The translations under genes were made by a program, and so were the position numbers. From NCBI RefSeq assembly GCF_024206495.1, contig NZ_JAMBPQ010000016.1, positions 62,001-126,000 of the forward strand: a DNA stretch of 64,000 nucleotides. Direction: 5' to 3'. Below are positions 56,330 through 64,000 of the stretch, piece after piece; the stretch's first letter is position 1, and each line of letters begins with the position of its first letter. The DNA comes from Paraburkholderia sp. CNPSo 3272 (lineage in GTDB: Bacteria; Pseudomonadota; Gammaproteobacteria; Burkholderiales; Burkholderiaceae). The notes beneath the pieces were generated by a model that was not told the origin of the DNA, searched no databases, and worked only from the letters and a program-made list of their open reading frames with translations.

Positions 56330-57556
56330 TCAAACGTCGTCGGCGACGACGAAGAGACGGCGGTACTCCTTCAGGGCGTAGCGGTCGGTCATACCCGCGA
56401 TGTAATGCGCGATCAGCCGCGGCTGCACGGCGGCGTCCTGCGTCTGGTACGGCGGCGGCAACAGGCGCGAGTCTTCGCTGAACGCCTCGAACAGCCCCTT
56501 CACCACGCGCCGCGCCTTGTTGGCCATGCGCATCACGCGATAGTGGCGATACAGGTTGCGGTAGAGGAAGCGCTTGAGCGCTGCCGCCTGCGCGGCCACG
56601 CGCTCGCTGTGCGCGACGAGCGCGGGCGCCGTGCGCACGTCGTCGAGCGACTGCGGCGCGCACTCGGCGAGATTGCGCCGCGTCTGCCCGATCAGATCGA
56701 CGATCAGCGTGTTGATGATGCGCCGCACCGTCTCGTGAACCAGCCGGCGGCCCTCGATCTGCGGATATTCGGCGCGCGCGGCGTCGTAGTGCGTTTGCCA
56801 GAGTTCGACCTCGGCGAGCTGCTCGATGGTGAGCAGGCCCGAGCGCAAACCGTCGTCGACGTCGTGGTTGTTGTAGGCGATTTCATCGGCGATATTGGCG
56901 ATCTGCGCTTCGATCGACGGCTGCCGGCCGAGCAGAAAACGCTCGCCCAGATCGCCCAGATGCCGCGCATGCTCGCGCGAACAGTGCTTGAGAATGCCTT
57001 CGCGCGTCTCGAAGCACAGGTTCAGGCCGTCGAACGCGCCGTAGTGCTCTTCGAGCTCGTCCACGACCGCGAGGCTCTGCAGATTGTGCTCGAAGCCACC
57101 GTGCTCGCGCATGCACTCGTTGAGCGCGTCCTGGCCCGCATGGCCGAACGGCGTATGGCCGAGGTCGTGGGCGAGAGAGATCGCCTCGACCAGATCCTCG
57201 TTCACGCGCAGGTTGCGGGCGACCGAACGGGCGATCTGCGCGACTTCCAGGCTGTGCGTGAGCCGCGTGCGAAAGAGATCGCCCTCGTGATTCACGAACA
57301 CCTGGGTCTTGTACTCGAGGCGGCGAAACGCCGTGGAATGGACGATGCGGTCACGGTCGCGCTGGAACTCGCTACGCGCGGCGGGCGGCGGCTCTGGGTA
57401 GCGCCGCCCGCGCGAGCGCGAGGCGTGCGCCGCGTAAGGCGCGAGGCCGGCCTCGAATGACGCGACCAGCGCGGCGCTGGCGTCGCCACCAGGCGCCTCG
57501 CTGCCTTCCTGAACACTATGGGGATCACTACGGTTATCGCTGCGGGTGTCGCTCAC
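56330..57556 (-). CDS. dgt: Deoxyguanosinetriphosphate triphosphohydrolase-like protein
   Basis: A 408-aa HD-domain protein: FRTRLTHSLEVAQIARSVAR, AHDLGHTPFGHAGQDAL with the metal HD pair, and EIAYNNHDVDDGL. The N-terminal 45 residues are variable. Members hydrolyse dNTPs to nucleoside and triphosphate. The start at 57556 is 34 bp after the aroB stop, and it is downstream of aroKB as in relatives. Confidence 0.94.
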   Translation of the reverse strand: MSDTRSDNRSDPHSVQEGSEAPGGDASAALVASFEAGLAPYAAHASRSRGRRYPEPPPAARSEFQRDRDRIVHSTAFRRLEYKTQVFVNHEGDLFRTRLTHSLEVAQIARSVARNLRVNEDLVEAISLAHDLGHTPFGHAGQDALNECMREHGGFEHNLQSLAVVDELEEHYGAFDGLNLCFETREGILKHCSREHARHLGDLGERFLLGRQPSIEAQIANIADEIAYNNHDVDDGLRSGLLTIEQLAEVELWQTHYDAARAEYPQIEGRRLVHETVRRIINTLIVDLIGQTRRNLAECAPQSLDDVRTAPALVAHSERVAAQAAALKRFLYRNLYRHYRVMRMANKARRVVKGLFEAFSEDSRLLPPPYQTQDAAVQPRLIAHYIAGMTDRYALKEYRRLFVVADDV

Positions 57557-57590
57557 CGTTCCTCCGCAAAGGGTTGTCGCCGGCGCCGCC

Positions 57591-58673
57591 TCAGCTCTGC
57601 GTCGCGGCGGCGAGCGTGGCCTGCACGGCTTCGTCGGGCGCGCGGCCGATATGCGTCTCGCCGAAGCGCTCGAGCAGGATAAACTTGATCGCCCCGCCCT
57701 CGGCCTTCTTGTCGACCTGCATCAGCTCGACGTAGCGCTCGGCACCGAGCGCGGGCGCACGCACCGGCAGCTTCGCGGCCTCGACCACGCGCACGAGGCG
57801 CGTGCGCGAAACTTCGTCCAGCATGCCCATGCGCACCGAAAGGTCCGCCGCCATCACCATGCCGCAGCCCACCGCCTCGCCGTGCAGCCACTCGCCGTAG
57901 CCGAGCCCGGCCTCGATCGCATGGCCGAACGTATGGCCGAAGTTGAGGATGGCGCGCAGGCCGCCCTCGCGCTCGTCGGCGGCCACGACCGATGCCTTGA
58001 TCTCGCACGAGCGCTTGACAGCGTGCGCGAGCGCTTCGGGCTCGCAACGGTTGAGCGATTCGACGTTGGCTTCAATCCAGTCGAAGAATTCGGCGTCGGC
58101 AATCGCGCCGGTCTTGATGACCTCGGCAATGCCCGCCGCCAGCTCGCGCTGCGGCAGCGTGGCAAGCGCGCCGATGTCGGCGATCACGGCCTGCGGCTGG
58201 TAGAACGCGCCGATCATGTTCTTGCCGAGCGGATGATTGATGCCCGTCTTGCCGCCCACCGACGAATCGACCTGCGAAAGCAGCGTGGTCGGCACCTGGA
58301 TGAACGGTACGCCGCGCATGTAGCAGGCGGCCGCGAAGCCCGTCATGTCGCCCGTCACGCCGCCGCCCAGCGCGATGAGCGTGGTCTTGCGATCGGCGCG
58401 CGAGGTGAGCAGCGCGTCGAAGATCTCGTTGAGCGTTTCCCAGTTCTTGTGCGCCTCGCCGTCGGGCAGCACCACCGTGTTGACGTCCTTGCCGAGCGGC
58501 GCGAGCGCGGCGCGCAGCGCCTCGCCGTAGAGCGGGTCGACAACGGTGTTCGTCACGATCGTCACCGACTTGCCGGCGATATGGGGCGCGAAAAGCGCCG
58601 TCTGACCGATCAGGCCGGGGCCAATATGGATGGGGTAGGCGCGCTCGCCCAGTTCGACGTTGACGGTAATCAT
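57591..58673 (-). CDS. aroB: 3-dehydroquinate synthase
   Basis: A 360-aa NAD- and metal-dependent enzyme, step 2 of the shikimate pathway. The NAD region is ALGGGVTGDMTGFAAACYMRG, and IPFIQVPTTLLSQVDSSVGGKTGI-type sequence follows (FIQVPTTLLSQVDSSVGG). The metal His residues are in FGHTFGHAIE and HGEAV. ATG 58673 (MITVNVELGERAYP) gives the usual length; a longer frame to 58727 is not needed. Confidence 0.97.
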   Translation of the reverse strand: MITVNVELGERAYPIHIGPGLIGQTALFAPHIAGKSVTIVTNTVVDPLYGEALRAALAPLGKDVNTVVLPDGEAHKNWETLNEIFDALLTSRADRKTTLIALGGGVTGDMTGFAAACYMRGVPFIQVPTTLLSQVDSSVGGKTGINHPLGKNMIGAFYQPQAVIADIGALATLPQRELAAGIAEVIKTGAIADAEFFDWIEANVESLNRCEPEALAHAVKRSCEIKASVVAADEREGGLRAILNFGHTFGHAIEAGLGYGEWLHGEAVGCGMVMAADLSVRMGMLDEVSRTRLVRVVEAAKLPVRAPALGAERYVELMQVDKKAEGGAIKFILLERFGETHIGRAPDEAVQATLAAATQS

Positions 58674-58746
58674 GCTCTGAACCTGTTGGGTTTCCGATGC
58701 ACTGCCTGCTTCAGGACTCAGCGCCACTCACAGCGCGACCTGCGCC

Positions 58747-59295
58747 CTACTCGCGCGCCGTGGCCCGCACGACGCCGGCCATGTCGAGCTGCATCAGCAC
58801 CATGTTGACGAGTCCGTTGACGGAAGGCCGGCCGGTTTCGATCACGAAATCCGCGACATCGCGATATAGCGGGTCGCGCACTTCGTACAGCGCTTCGAGC
58901 CGCGCCTTAGGGTCTTCGGTTTGCAGGAGCGGACGATTCTTGTCGCGCCGCGTGCGCAGCCACAGGTCATGCGGATGCGCGCGCAGATACACGACGAAGC
59001 CGCGCGCCTTGAGCGCCGCGCGATTCTCGGGCCGCAGCACCGCGCCGCCGCCGGTCGCGAGAACGATGCCTTCGCGCCCCGTGAGCTCTTCGATCATCTG
59101 TGCCTCGCGGTCGCGAAAACCCGCTTCGCCTTCGAGTTCGAAGATCACCGGGATGCGCGCGCCCGTGCGCGCCTCGATCTCGTGATCGGAGTCGAAGAAC
59201 GGACGCTCCAGCCGGCGCGCGACCGCCCGGCCCACGGTCGTCTTGCCGGCGCCCATGAGCCCTACAAAAAATACATTGGCGTTTGCGTCCCGCAC
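58747..59295 (-). CDS. aroK: Shikimate kinase
   Basis: A 182-aa kinase with Walker A GLMGAGKTTVGRAVAR near residue 13, the shikimate-binding DSDHEIEARTG stretch, and GGGAVLRPENRAALK. It phosphorylates shikimate before EPSP synthase. It lies between pilQ and aroB, 73 bp before aroB; the pilus-aroK-aroB order is widely shared among proteobacteria. Confidence 0.97.
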   Translation of the reverse strand: MRDANANVFFVGLMGAGKTTVGRAVARRLERPFFDSDHEIEARTGARIPVIFELEGEAGFRDREAQMIEELTGREGIVLATGGGAVLRPENRAALKARGFVVYLRAHPHDLWLRTRRDKNRPLLQTEDPKARLEALYEVRDPLYRDVADFVIETGRPSVNGLVNMVLMQLDMAGVVRATARE

Positions 59296-59433
59296 TTGCA
59301 GCGTTTCCTACGAAAGGTTGGTGCCGCAGCTTACTGGCAAAGCGGCGGCGTTGTCGAGCCTGCTGCCCCGTTGTTCCGGCCCCGACGAACATGCGGCTGC
59401 GCGCTTGCGGCCGGTCTGGGCAATCAACGAGGG

Positions 59434-61047
59434 TCAATTCGACTCCACGACACGCGGCGTGATGAACACCACCAGTTCGCTGCGCTGATCCCGGTGCGCG
59501 CGATGCGAAAAAAGCGCGCCCAGAACCGGTATTTTGCCCAGGAGTGGGACGCGCGTCACATCATCACGGTCATCGGTGGCGTCGATGCCGCCTATCGAGA
59601 CCGTCCCGCCGTCTTCGATTTCCACGCGTGTCTGCACGTGTTTGGTGTTGATCGCAGGCCCGGCGGCCGTTTGCTCGCCGACACTGTCCTTGGCCACATC
59701 GAGGTCGAGTATCACGCGGCCATCGGGTGTGATCTGCGGCTCGACTTCGAGTTTCAGGCTGGCGCGCCGGAACTGCACGCCCGAAACGCCCTGCCCGACC
59801 TTCGCCTGATAAGGCAGCTCGGTGCCCTGCTCGACGACAGCCTTCGTACGGTCGGCGGTGACGACGCGCGGACTCGACACCACGCGCCCGCGCCCTTCTG
59901 CCTCGAGCGCGCTCAACTGGATGTCGAGCAGGCGCGTGGCGCGCGCGGCCAGCAACGTGAGCCCAAGGCCTGCGGCCTCGAAGCCGGCGATCGGGCCCGC
60001 CGCGAGGTCGTACACCGTGCCGTCGGCTCTCGTGGTCAGGCCGCGTGAGGGCGTTGCATCCACGGCCACCGGCGTCACGCCAAGACGCACGCCCAATTCG
60101 CGCGACAGCCCCTCGTCTCCCTCGACGATGCGCGCCTCGATCAGCACCTGACGCGCGGGCGCATCGAGCCGCCACACGAGCTCGCCGATCTGCTCGAGTC
60201 GGCCCGGCAGGTCGGTGACGAACAAGAGGTTCGTGCGCGCGTCAGCCACCGCCGTGCCGCGCTTCGACAAAGCGCGCTGGGTGCCCGAACCGGTCAGGAA
60301 GCGGCGCAAATCCTCGGCGCGTGCGTAGTGCAACTCGAACGACCGGCTCGCGAGCGGCTCCAGCTCCGCGGCCCGGGCGTGCGCCTCGTAACGCTGCCGC
60401 TCGCGCGCCGCCACCTCCGCGGCGGGCGCGACCCAGATCACATCGCCGATGCGCGACATCGCCAGGCCGCTTGCCTCTAGCAGCAGGTCGAACGCGGTAC
60501 GCCACGGCACGCGGTCGAGGCGCAACGTCACCCGGCCGCGCGCCCGTTCGCTTGCGACGATATTGAGCTTCGTGAACTGGGCGAACGCATGCAGCACAGC
60601 CGTGAGTTCTGCCCGCTGGAAGTTGAGCGTGATCGGCCGGTCCGGCGGCAACCCGTCGTTGGCTGCGTCGGCGTCGCGAAGGCGCATCGGCGCGCGCATG
60701 GGTACGGGCGGTCCTTCGAGCGGCCCGGCTGCTGGGGCGTCGGTGCCGGGTTCGCGCGAAGGCTGGGAGGCGAGTTGGGACGCGCCAGCGTCGCCGTCCG
60801 CGAGCGCCTGCGAAGCGTCTTCGGGCGCAGGAGCATCGCTGCCTCCCGCGAACGGATTGGCGATCCACTGTTTCACTGCGGGCTCAGCCGCACCATCGGG
60901 TAACGGCGGCACTTCGTAGCGCGCGAGCGCCGCTGGCGGACCTGCCCACCCAGGTCGAGGCAACGGCACCGCGGCCCATGCAGCGCATGCAGCAACGCTC
61001 ACCGTCAACCCGCCGAGGACAGCAACGCTCCGTTTGCGCACGCTCAT
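59434..61047 (-). CDS. pilQ: Type IV pilus secretin PilQ (short form)
   Basis: A 537-aa protein. After a signal sequence and linker, residues 135-200 match the secretin/TonB short N-terminal (STN) domain (ITLNFQRAELTAVLHAFAQF). The N1-type domain follows. The secretin core starts near residue 330, with RLGVTPVAVDATPSRG-type sequence, VVSSPRVVTADRTKAVVEQGTELPYQ and the C-terminal LGALFSHRAHRDQRSELVVFITPRVV. It is shorter than the roughly 700-aa PilQ of Pseudomonas, and I see no peptidoglycan-binding AMIN domain. Confidence 0.93.
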   Translation of the reverse strand: MSVRKRSVAVLGGLTVSVAACAAWAAVPLPRPGWAGPPAALARYEVPPLPDGAAEPAVKQWIANPFAGGSDAPAPEDASQALADGDAGASQLASQPSREPGTDAPAAGPLEGPPVPMRAPMRLRDADAANDGLPPDRPITLNFQRAELTAVLHAFAQFTKLNIVASERARGRVTLRLDRVPWRTAFDLLLEASGLAMSRIGDVIWVAPAAEVAARERQRYEAHARAAELEPLASRSFELHYARAEDLRRFLTGSGTQRALSKRGTAVADARTNLLFVTDLPGRLEQIGELVWRLDAPARQVLIEARIVEGDEGLSRELGVRLGVTPVAVDATPSRGLTTRADGTVYDLAAGPIAGFEAAGLGLTLLAARATRLLDIQLSALEAEGRGRVVSSPRVVTADRTKAVVEQGTELPYQAKVGQGVSGVQFRRASLKLEVEPQITPDGRVILDLDVAKDSVGEQTAAGPAINTKHVQTRVEIEDGGTVSIGGIDATDDRDDVTRVPLLGKIPVLGALFSHRAHRDQRSELVVFITPRVVESN

Positions 61048-61919
61048 TGCGCCGGCTCCGCCCAGGCGAGCGCGCGCGTCGTCCCACCCGCCGCGACGAC
61101 GACCCGCGCCGGGCCGATTTCCAGCACGCGAGCGTCACCGACCGCCTCGCCCGCCTGCGCGGTCACGACGCCCTCGGGCGTTTCCAGGAGCGCGACGATG
61201 CGCTGCCGATCCTGCAGAATGCCGGCAAGGCGCCACCCGTCTTCCGCCCTCCCGGCCGCAGCCGCATGCGTGAAGGGATCGCGAGCCGCCGCTGCGGCAG
61301 ACGCTACCGCCAGCGGCGCAGGGGGAAGCGCATCGTACACACGCAAAGTTGCTGAGACCGACAAGCCGGTCCCCGTGCGCCGGACTGCAAGCTCGGATGG
61401 CACCGTGAGTGCCGGCTCGCCCGCCAACCCTTCGAGCAGCCCACGCAGTTGCGCGAAGCTGCCTTGGGCGACCAGATTGACCGTCCTGAACGCCTCGGCT
61501 TGCGCGCCGCCCCCGGCGCCTGGCTCCAGCGCGTGCAACACGAGGCCCGATTGCGCAGCGAGTTGCGAGATGCGGCGAATGTCGTCGGCGGAATTTCCAG
61601 CACGCGGCGCACGCGAAGTCGTTCGCGCCGCAGCGTCGCGCAGCGCGGGCAGGCGCGCCAGGACTTGCCGGGCGTCGGCGTGGCGCCGTTGAGCGCCTTC
61701 CAGCGCGGCGCGCGCTTCATGCACGCCAAGCGGATCCCCGACAATACAGGCACCGCTCGCGATAGCGAGAGCCAGCACGGCCATCGACAGCCCGACAGCC
61801 AGGCGGCGGCGCGGGCTCCACGCGTAAAGCGGCGGCCAGCCGCGCAACGCGCTGCTCATGCCTGACTGCGCGAAAACGAGCGCCCGCTCCTGTCCGGCGT
61901 GAGCAGGCATTGTGCTCAT
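61044..61919 (-). CDS. PilO-PilP fusion, type IV pilus assembly
   Basis: A 291-aa protein. Residues 38-60 form the single membrane helix. A coiled-coil (66-102) and a ferredoxin-like domain (115-197) are PilO-like. From about 212 (ARDPFTHAA) it continues as a PilP-like domain: GWRLAGILQDRQRIVALLETPEG and VGDARVLEIGPARVVV. In most species PilO and PilP are separate and PilP is a lipoprotein with its own signal; here the frame is continuous. It overlaps pilN and pilQ by 4 bp each. It should join the inner-membrane alignment complex to PilQ. Confidence 0.85.
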   Translation of the reverse strand: MSTMPAHAGQERALVFAQSGMSSALRGWPPLYAWSPRRRLAVGLSMAVLALAIASGACIVGDPLGVHEARAALEGAQRRHADARQVLARLPALRDAAARTTSRAPRAGNSADDIRRISQLAAQSGLVLHALEPGAGGGAQAEAFRTVNLVAQGSFAQLRGLLEGLAGEPALTVPSELAVRRTGTGLSVSATLRVYDALPPAPLAVASAAAAARDPFTHAAAAGRAEDGWRLAGILQDRQRIVALLETPEGVVTAQAGEAVGDARVLEIGPARVVVAAGGTTRALAWAEPAQ

Positions 61920-62605
61920 GTCGCCTCCTTCGCTGCGGCGCCGCTCGATGCTCGGGACGCCTTGCGCGCTCGCGGTGCGCCAGCCCGCGGCACGGTGCTG
62001 GCGCCTTGCCAGACGAGATGAGCCGCCACGCGAATCGGTTCGCCATCGGGCGCACGCTCACGTGCAGCGCCAGCCGGCACGCCGCGCTTCAGTTCACGCA
62101 CGCTCAAGGCCTCGACGTCGGGCAGCGAGCGCAGCCGTCCGAGCCAGGCCGCAGCCGCCGATTCGTCCGCCGCGCTCGCCTGCAGATCGGTTTCATCGGC
62201 GAACTGCGCGAGCTGCTGCAAGCCGACACCTGGCGCAGCGTCGCTTGCCAACGCGTCTGCAAGGGCTAAAAAGCGCGTCGTAACTTGCGCGTGCTGCCGG
62301 GCCAGTCGATCGCCGACTCGCCGCGCTTCGCTCTCCCGCGTGAGGCGCTGCGCCTCGGCGAGCGGTGCGCGCCACTGCGCCAGCGGCCGCTCCAGCGCCA
62401 CGCGCCGAGCCTCGAGTGCGCTAAATTCGACGCGCTGCCAAAGCACGACACCCAGCGCACAAGCGCACCCGCCAAACGCCGCGGCGCCCCATTCGAGCAG
62501 GCGCCGGCGAAGCAGCCTGCGCATCGCGCGCTGCCGCCACGGCAACAGATTGAATCCACCGATGGCTTGGGCCGGAAAGGCGCGCACCCCGCGCGCGAGC
62601 GTCAT
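61916..62605 (-). CDS. pilN: Type IV pilus assembly protein PilN
   Basis: A 229-aa protein. The N-terminal INLLPWR-type motif is here GGFNLLPWRQRAMRR (residues 16-30) and binds PilM. One membrane helix follows (LLEWGAAAFGGCACALGVVL), then a coiled-coil and a ferredoxin-like domain. ATG 62605 (MTLARGVRAFP) overlaps the pilM stop. A Lys/Ala/Arg-rich tail after residue 205 is low in complexity. Confidence 0.9.
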   Translation of the reverse strand: MTLARGVRAFPAQAIGGFNLLPWRQRAMRRLLRRRLLEWGAAAFGGCACALGVVLWQRVEFSALEARRVALERPLAQWRAPLAEAQRLTRESEARRVGDRLARQHAQVTTRFLALADALASDAAPGVGLQQLAQFADETDLQASAADESAAAAWLGRLRSLPDVEALSVRELKRGVPAGAARERAPDGEPIRVAAHLVWQGASTVPRAGAPRARKASRASSGAAAKEAT

Positions 62606-63582
62606 TCCGCCACCCCGCGCAGCGCGAGTCCGAAGGCCACCGCGCACGCCGGGTCATGCAGCAGCGTCGCCGCGAGCGGCCACTCGACGTCGGCCAGCGG
62701 TGCGCATTCGAAGGGCAGCACCGGTGCACCCAGCGCGTCGCCGATGTCGGCCATCGTGAAATTCGCGCCGCGCAGCATGGCAAGCTCGCCCGAGACCTGC
62801 ACGCAGCCGGCCTGTTCGCCCGCGACGAGGTCGCGCAGCGCCTCCACGAGATCGGCATGTTCGAGCGCGGGAAAGCGCATGTGCCGGATGACCGAGTCGT
62901 CGACGAGCAACCAGCCGTGCACGCCTTCCGGGCCGACCCAGATCGCCACCCAGGGTTCGTGCGCCGGCAACTCGTAGAGCGCCGCGTGCCGCATGGCGCG
63001 CAACGCCGCGTGCGCGTCGCCGTCCACGGCGCTCAGCGTGATGCCCGCCATGGCCGCGCATTCGATGCGCGCTTCGAGATGCTGCCGCGCTGTCGCCGCA
63101 ATCGTCACCTGCGCTTCGTGGCTGCGTGGTGTGGCCGGGAGCACATCCCAGTCGACCGCCAGCTCGCCGCGCTCCACACCCGCGACACGCTCCGCCTCCG
63201 CCAGCACGAGCGGCTCGAGCGCCGCGTGAATACCCGATTCGTCCGTAGCGCCCGAGGGCGCCAGACGCGCGAGCGGCACAGTCGCGACGAGCGTCGCGCT
63301 CGTGGGCAGCGCCATCGCACAACGCAGCGACGCCGCGGCGCTGGCGCGCGGCAACTCGCTAAACACGCTGCGAAGCGCCGCGACGATGGCCGCCCGGTCG
63401 ACGATCTCCGCGCCTGCGAGCGCTTCGCGCGCGAGCGGCGCGGCCGCCAGCCATTCGAGACGGACCGGCCCCGCCCCGAGAATGCGCCGGCTCAACACCG
63501 CGAGCGTGACCCCGCGTGCGCTTAGATCCACTCCCGCAGCAAAGCGGCGAGCGCCCAACAACAGCGGATTACCGAAACCCAT
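62602..63582 (-). CDS. pilM: Type IV pilus assembly protein PilM (actin-like ATPase)
   Basis: A 326-aa cytoplasmic protein with the FtsA/actin-like fold: GVDLSARGVTLAVLSRR at the N-terminus and the late domain WLLVDDSVIRHMRFPALEHA. It binds the N-terminal motif of PilN on the inner face of the membrane. Sequence is more divergent than Pseudomonas PilM. It is the first gene of pilM-N-(OP)-Q and is divergent from the PBP1A gene, with 287 bp between. Confidence 0.88.
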   Translation of the reverse strand: MGFGNPLLLGARRFAAGVDLSARGVTLAVLSRRILGAGPVRLEWLAAAPLAREALAGAEIVDRAAIVAALRSVFSELPRASAAASLRCAMALPTSATLVATVPLARLAPSGATDESGIHAALEPLVLAEAERVAGVERGELAVDWDVLPATPRSHEAQVTIAATARQHLEARIECAAMAGITLSAVDGDAHAALRAMRHAALYELPAHEPWVAIWVGPEGVHGWLLVDDSVIRHMRFPALEHADLVEALRDLVAGEQAGCVQVSGELAMLRGANFTMADIGDALGAPVLPFECAPLADVEWPLAATLLHDPACAVAFGLALRGVAE

Positions 63583-63869
63583 CGCACCCCTCCCGTACGT
63601 GCGCGCGCCGCAAACCGTTCACGGCGCCACCATGAGGAGATTGTGCGAACCAGGGCGGCGCGCGAATATTCGGCCGAACGGCCAACGGTCGGTGCAAGCG
63701 CTATCCACGCGCGAGGGGCGCGTCTACAGTGCGAATATCAACAGAAGCGTCAGTACAAACGTCGACAAAAACAGCGGGTTGCGTGTCCGCGCCCCCATCA
63801 ATGTAAGCATCTAGAAAGCCCGCGAGCGAGCGGCGGCTATAATCGCGGGACTGTTTTTCTGGTGTTCGT

Positions 63870-64000
63870 ATGCAAGATCAGCTTCCTTCGTCCGTACCGC
63901 CTTCCACGCCGCCCGAGCCGCCCCGGCGGCGCAAGCGCCCGTGGTGGGCCACGCTGCTGATCGCCTTTTTCGGCCTCATCTTCGCGGGCGTGGTGTGCGT
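63870..64000 (+). CDS. mrcA: Penicillin-binding protein 1A, N-terminal part (runs off window)
   Basis: The first 43 codons are visible: a Pro-rich cytoplasmic start (MQDQLPSSVPPSTPPEPPRR) and a membrane helix (WWATLLIAFFGLIFAGVV). This is the usual start of class A penicillin-binding proteins, and PBP1A is the standard divergent neighbour of pilM in many proteobacteria. The enzymatic domains lie outside the window. Confidence 0.75.
   Translation, partial: MQDQLPSSVPPSTPPEPPRRRKRPWWATLLIAFFGLIFAGVVC

Overview
The window is a 64-kb piece of a GC-rich betaproteobacterial chromosome, most likely Paraburkholderia/Burkholderia. The basis is gene order (petABC-sspA-sspB, mlaFEDACB-yadGH-like-bolA-murA-hisGDCB/HAFIE-tatABC, thiOSGE, gltBD, pilMN(OP)Q-aroKB-dgt) and protein resemblance; no 16S gene is present.

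Layout. 1-4.5 kb: N-terminal part of a probable methyltransferase, an orphan Eco57I-like DNA methylase and a CDF-type transporter. 4.6-10.6 kb: a 5.93-kb mobile element inside a tRNA-Thr(UGU) gene. 10.6-15 kb: sspB, sspA and the cytochrome bc1 genes. 15-17 kb: a Nif3-like protein and an HtrA protease. 17-35.4 kb: one long minus-strand array (mla lipid transport, an ABC exporter, bolA, murA, histidine biosynthesis, HIT protein, Tat translocase). 35.5-39.3 kb: thiamine genes under a TPP riboswitch. 39.6-45.2 kb: ABC transporter, SDR, MFS transporter and a D-amino-acid dehydrogenase-like protein. 45.2-52.5 kb: thpR and gltBD, with duplicated gltD 3' ends. 52.8-56.3 kb: a RAYT-like protein, OmpW, DUF883 and GDPD proteins. 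56.3-63.6 kb: dgt, aroB, aroK and type IV pilus genes, divergent from a PBP1A gene that runs off the window.

The most striking feature is the element at 4643-10573. The resident tRNA-Thr(UGU) is cut in its anticodon loop: nucleotides 1-35 lie at 10608-10574 and 36-76 at 4642-4602, and joining them gives an exact 76-nt tRNA with CCA. Between them are three overlapping tyrosine-recombinase genes, a small TnpC/GinD-like gene, a 98-aa primase-like gene and terminal inverted repeats with a short core. The last unit of the element is a different tRNA-Thr(UGU), with its own -10 box. It is interrupted after U34 by a 208-nt group I intron that closely resembles the Azoarcus tRNA-Ile intron. The element therefore appears to destroy an essential tRNA and replace it with a self-splicing copy. 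The intron lies one nucleotide from the position where the resident tRNA is broken, so it may keep the element from attacking its own rescue tRNA. That last step is inference.
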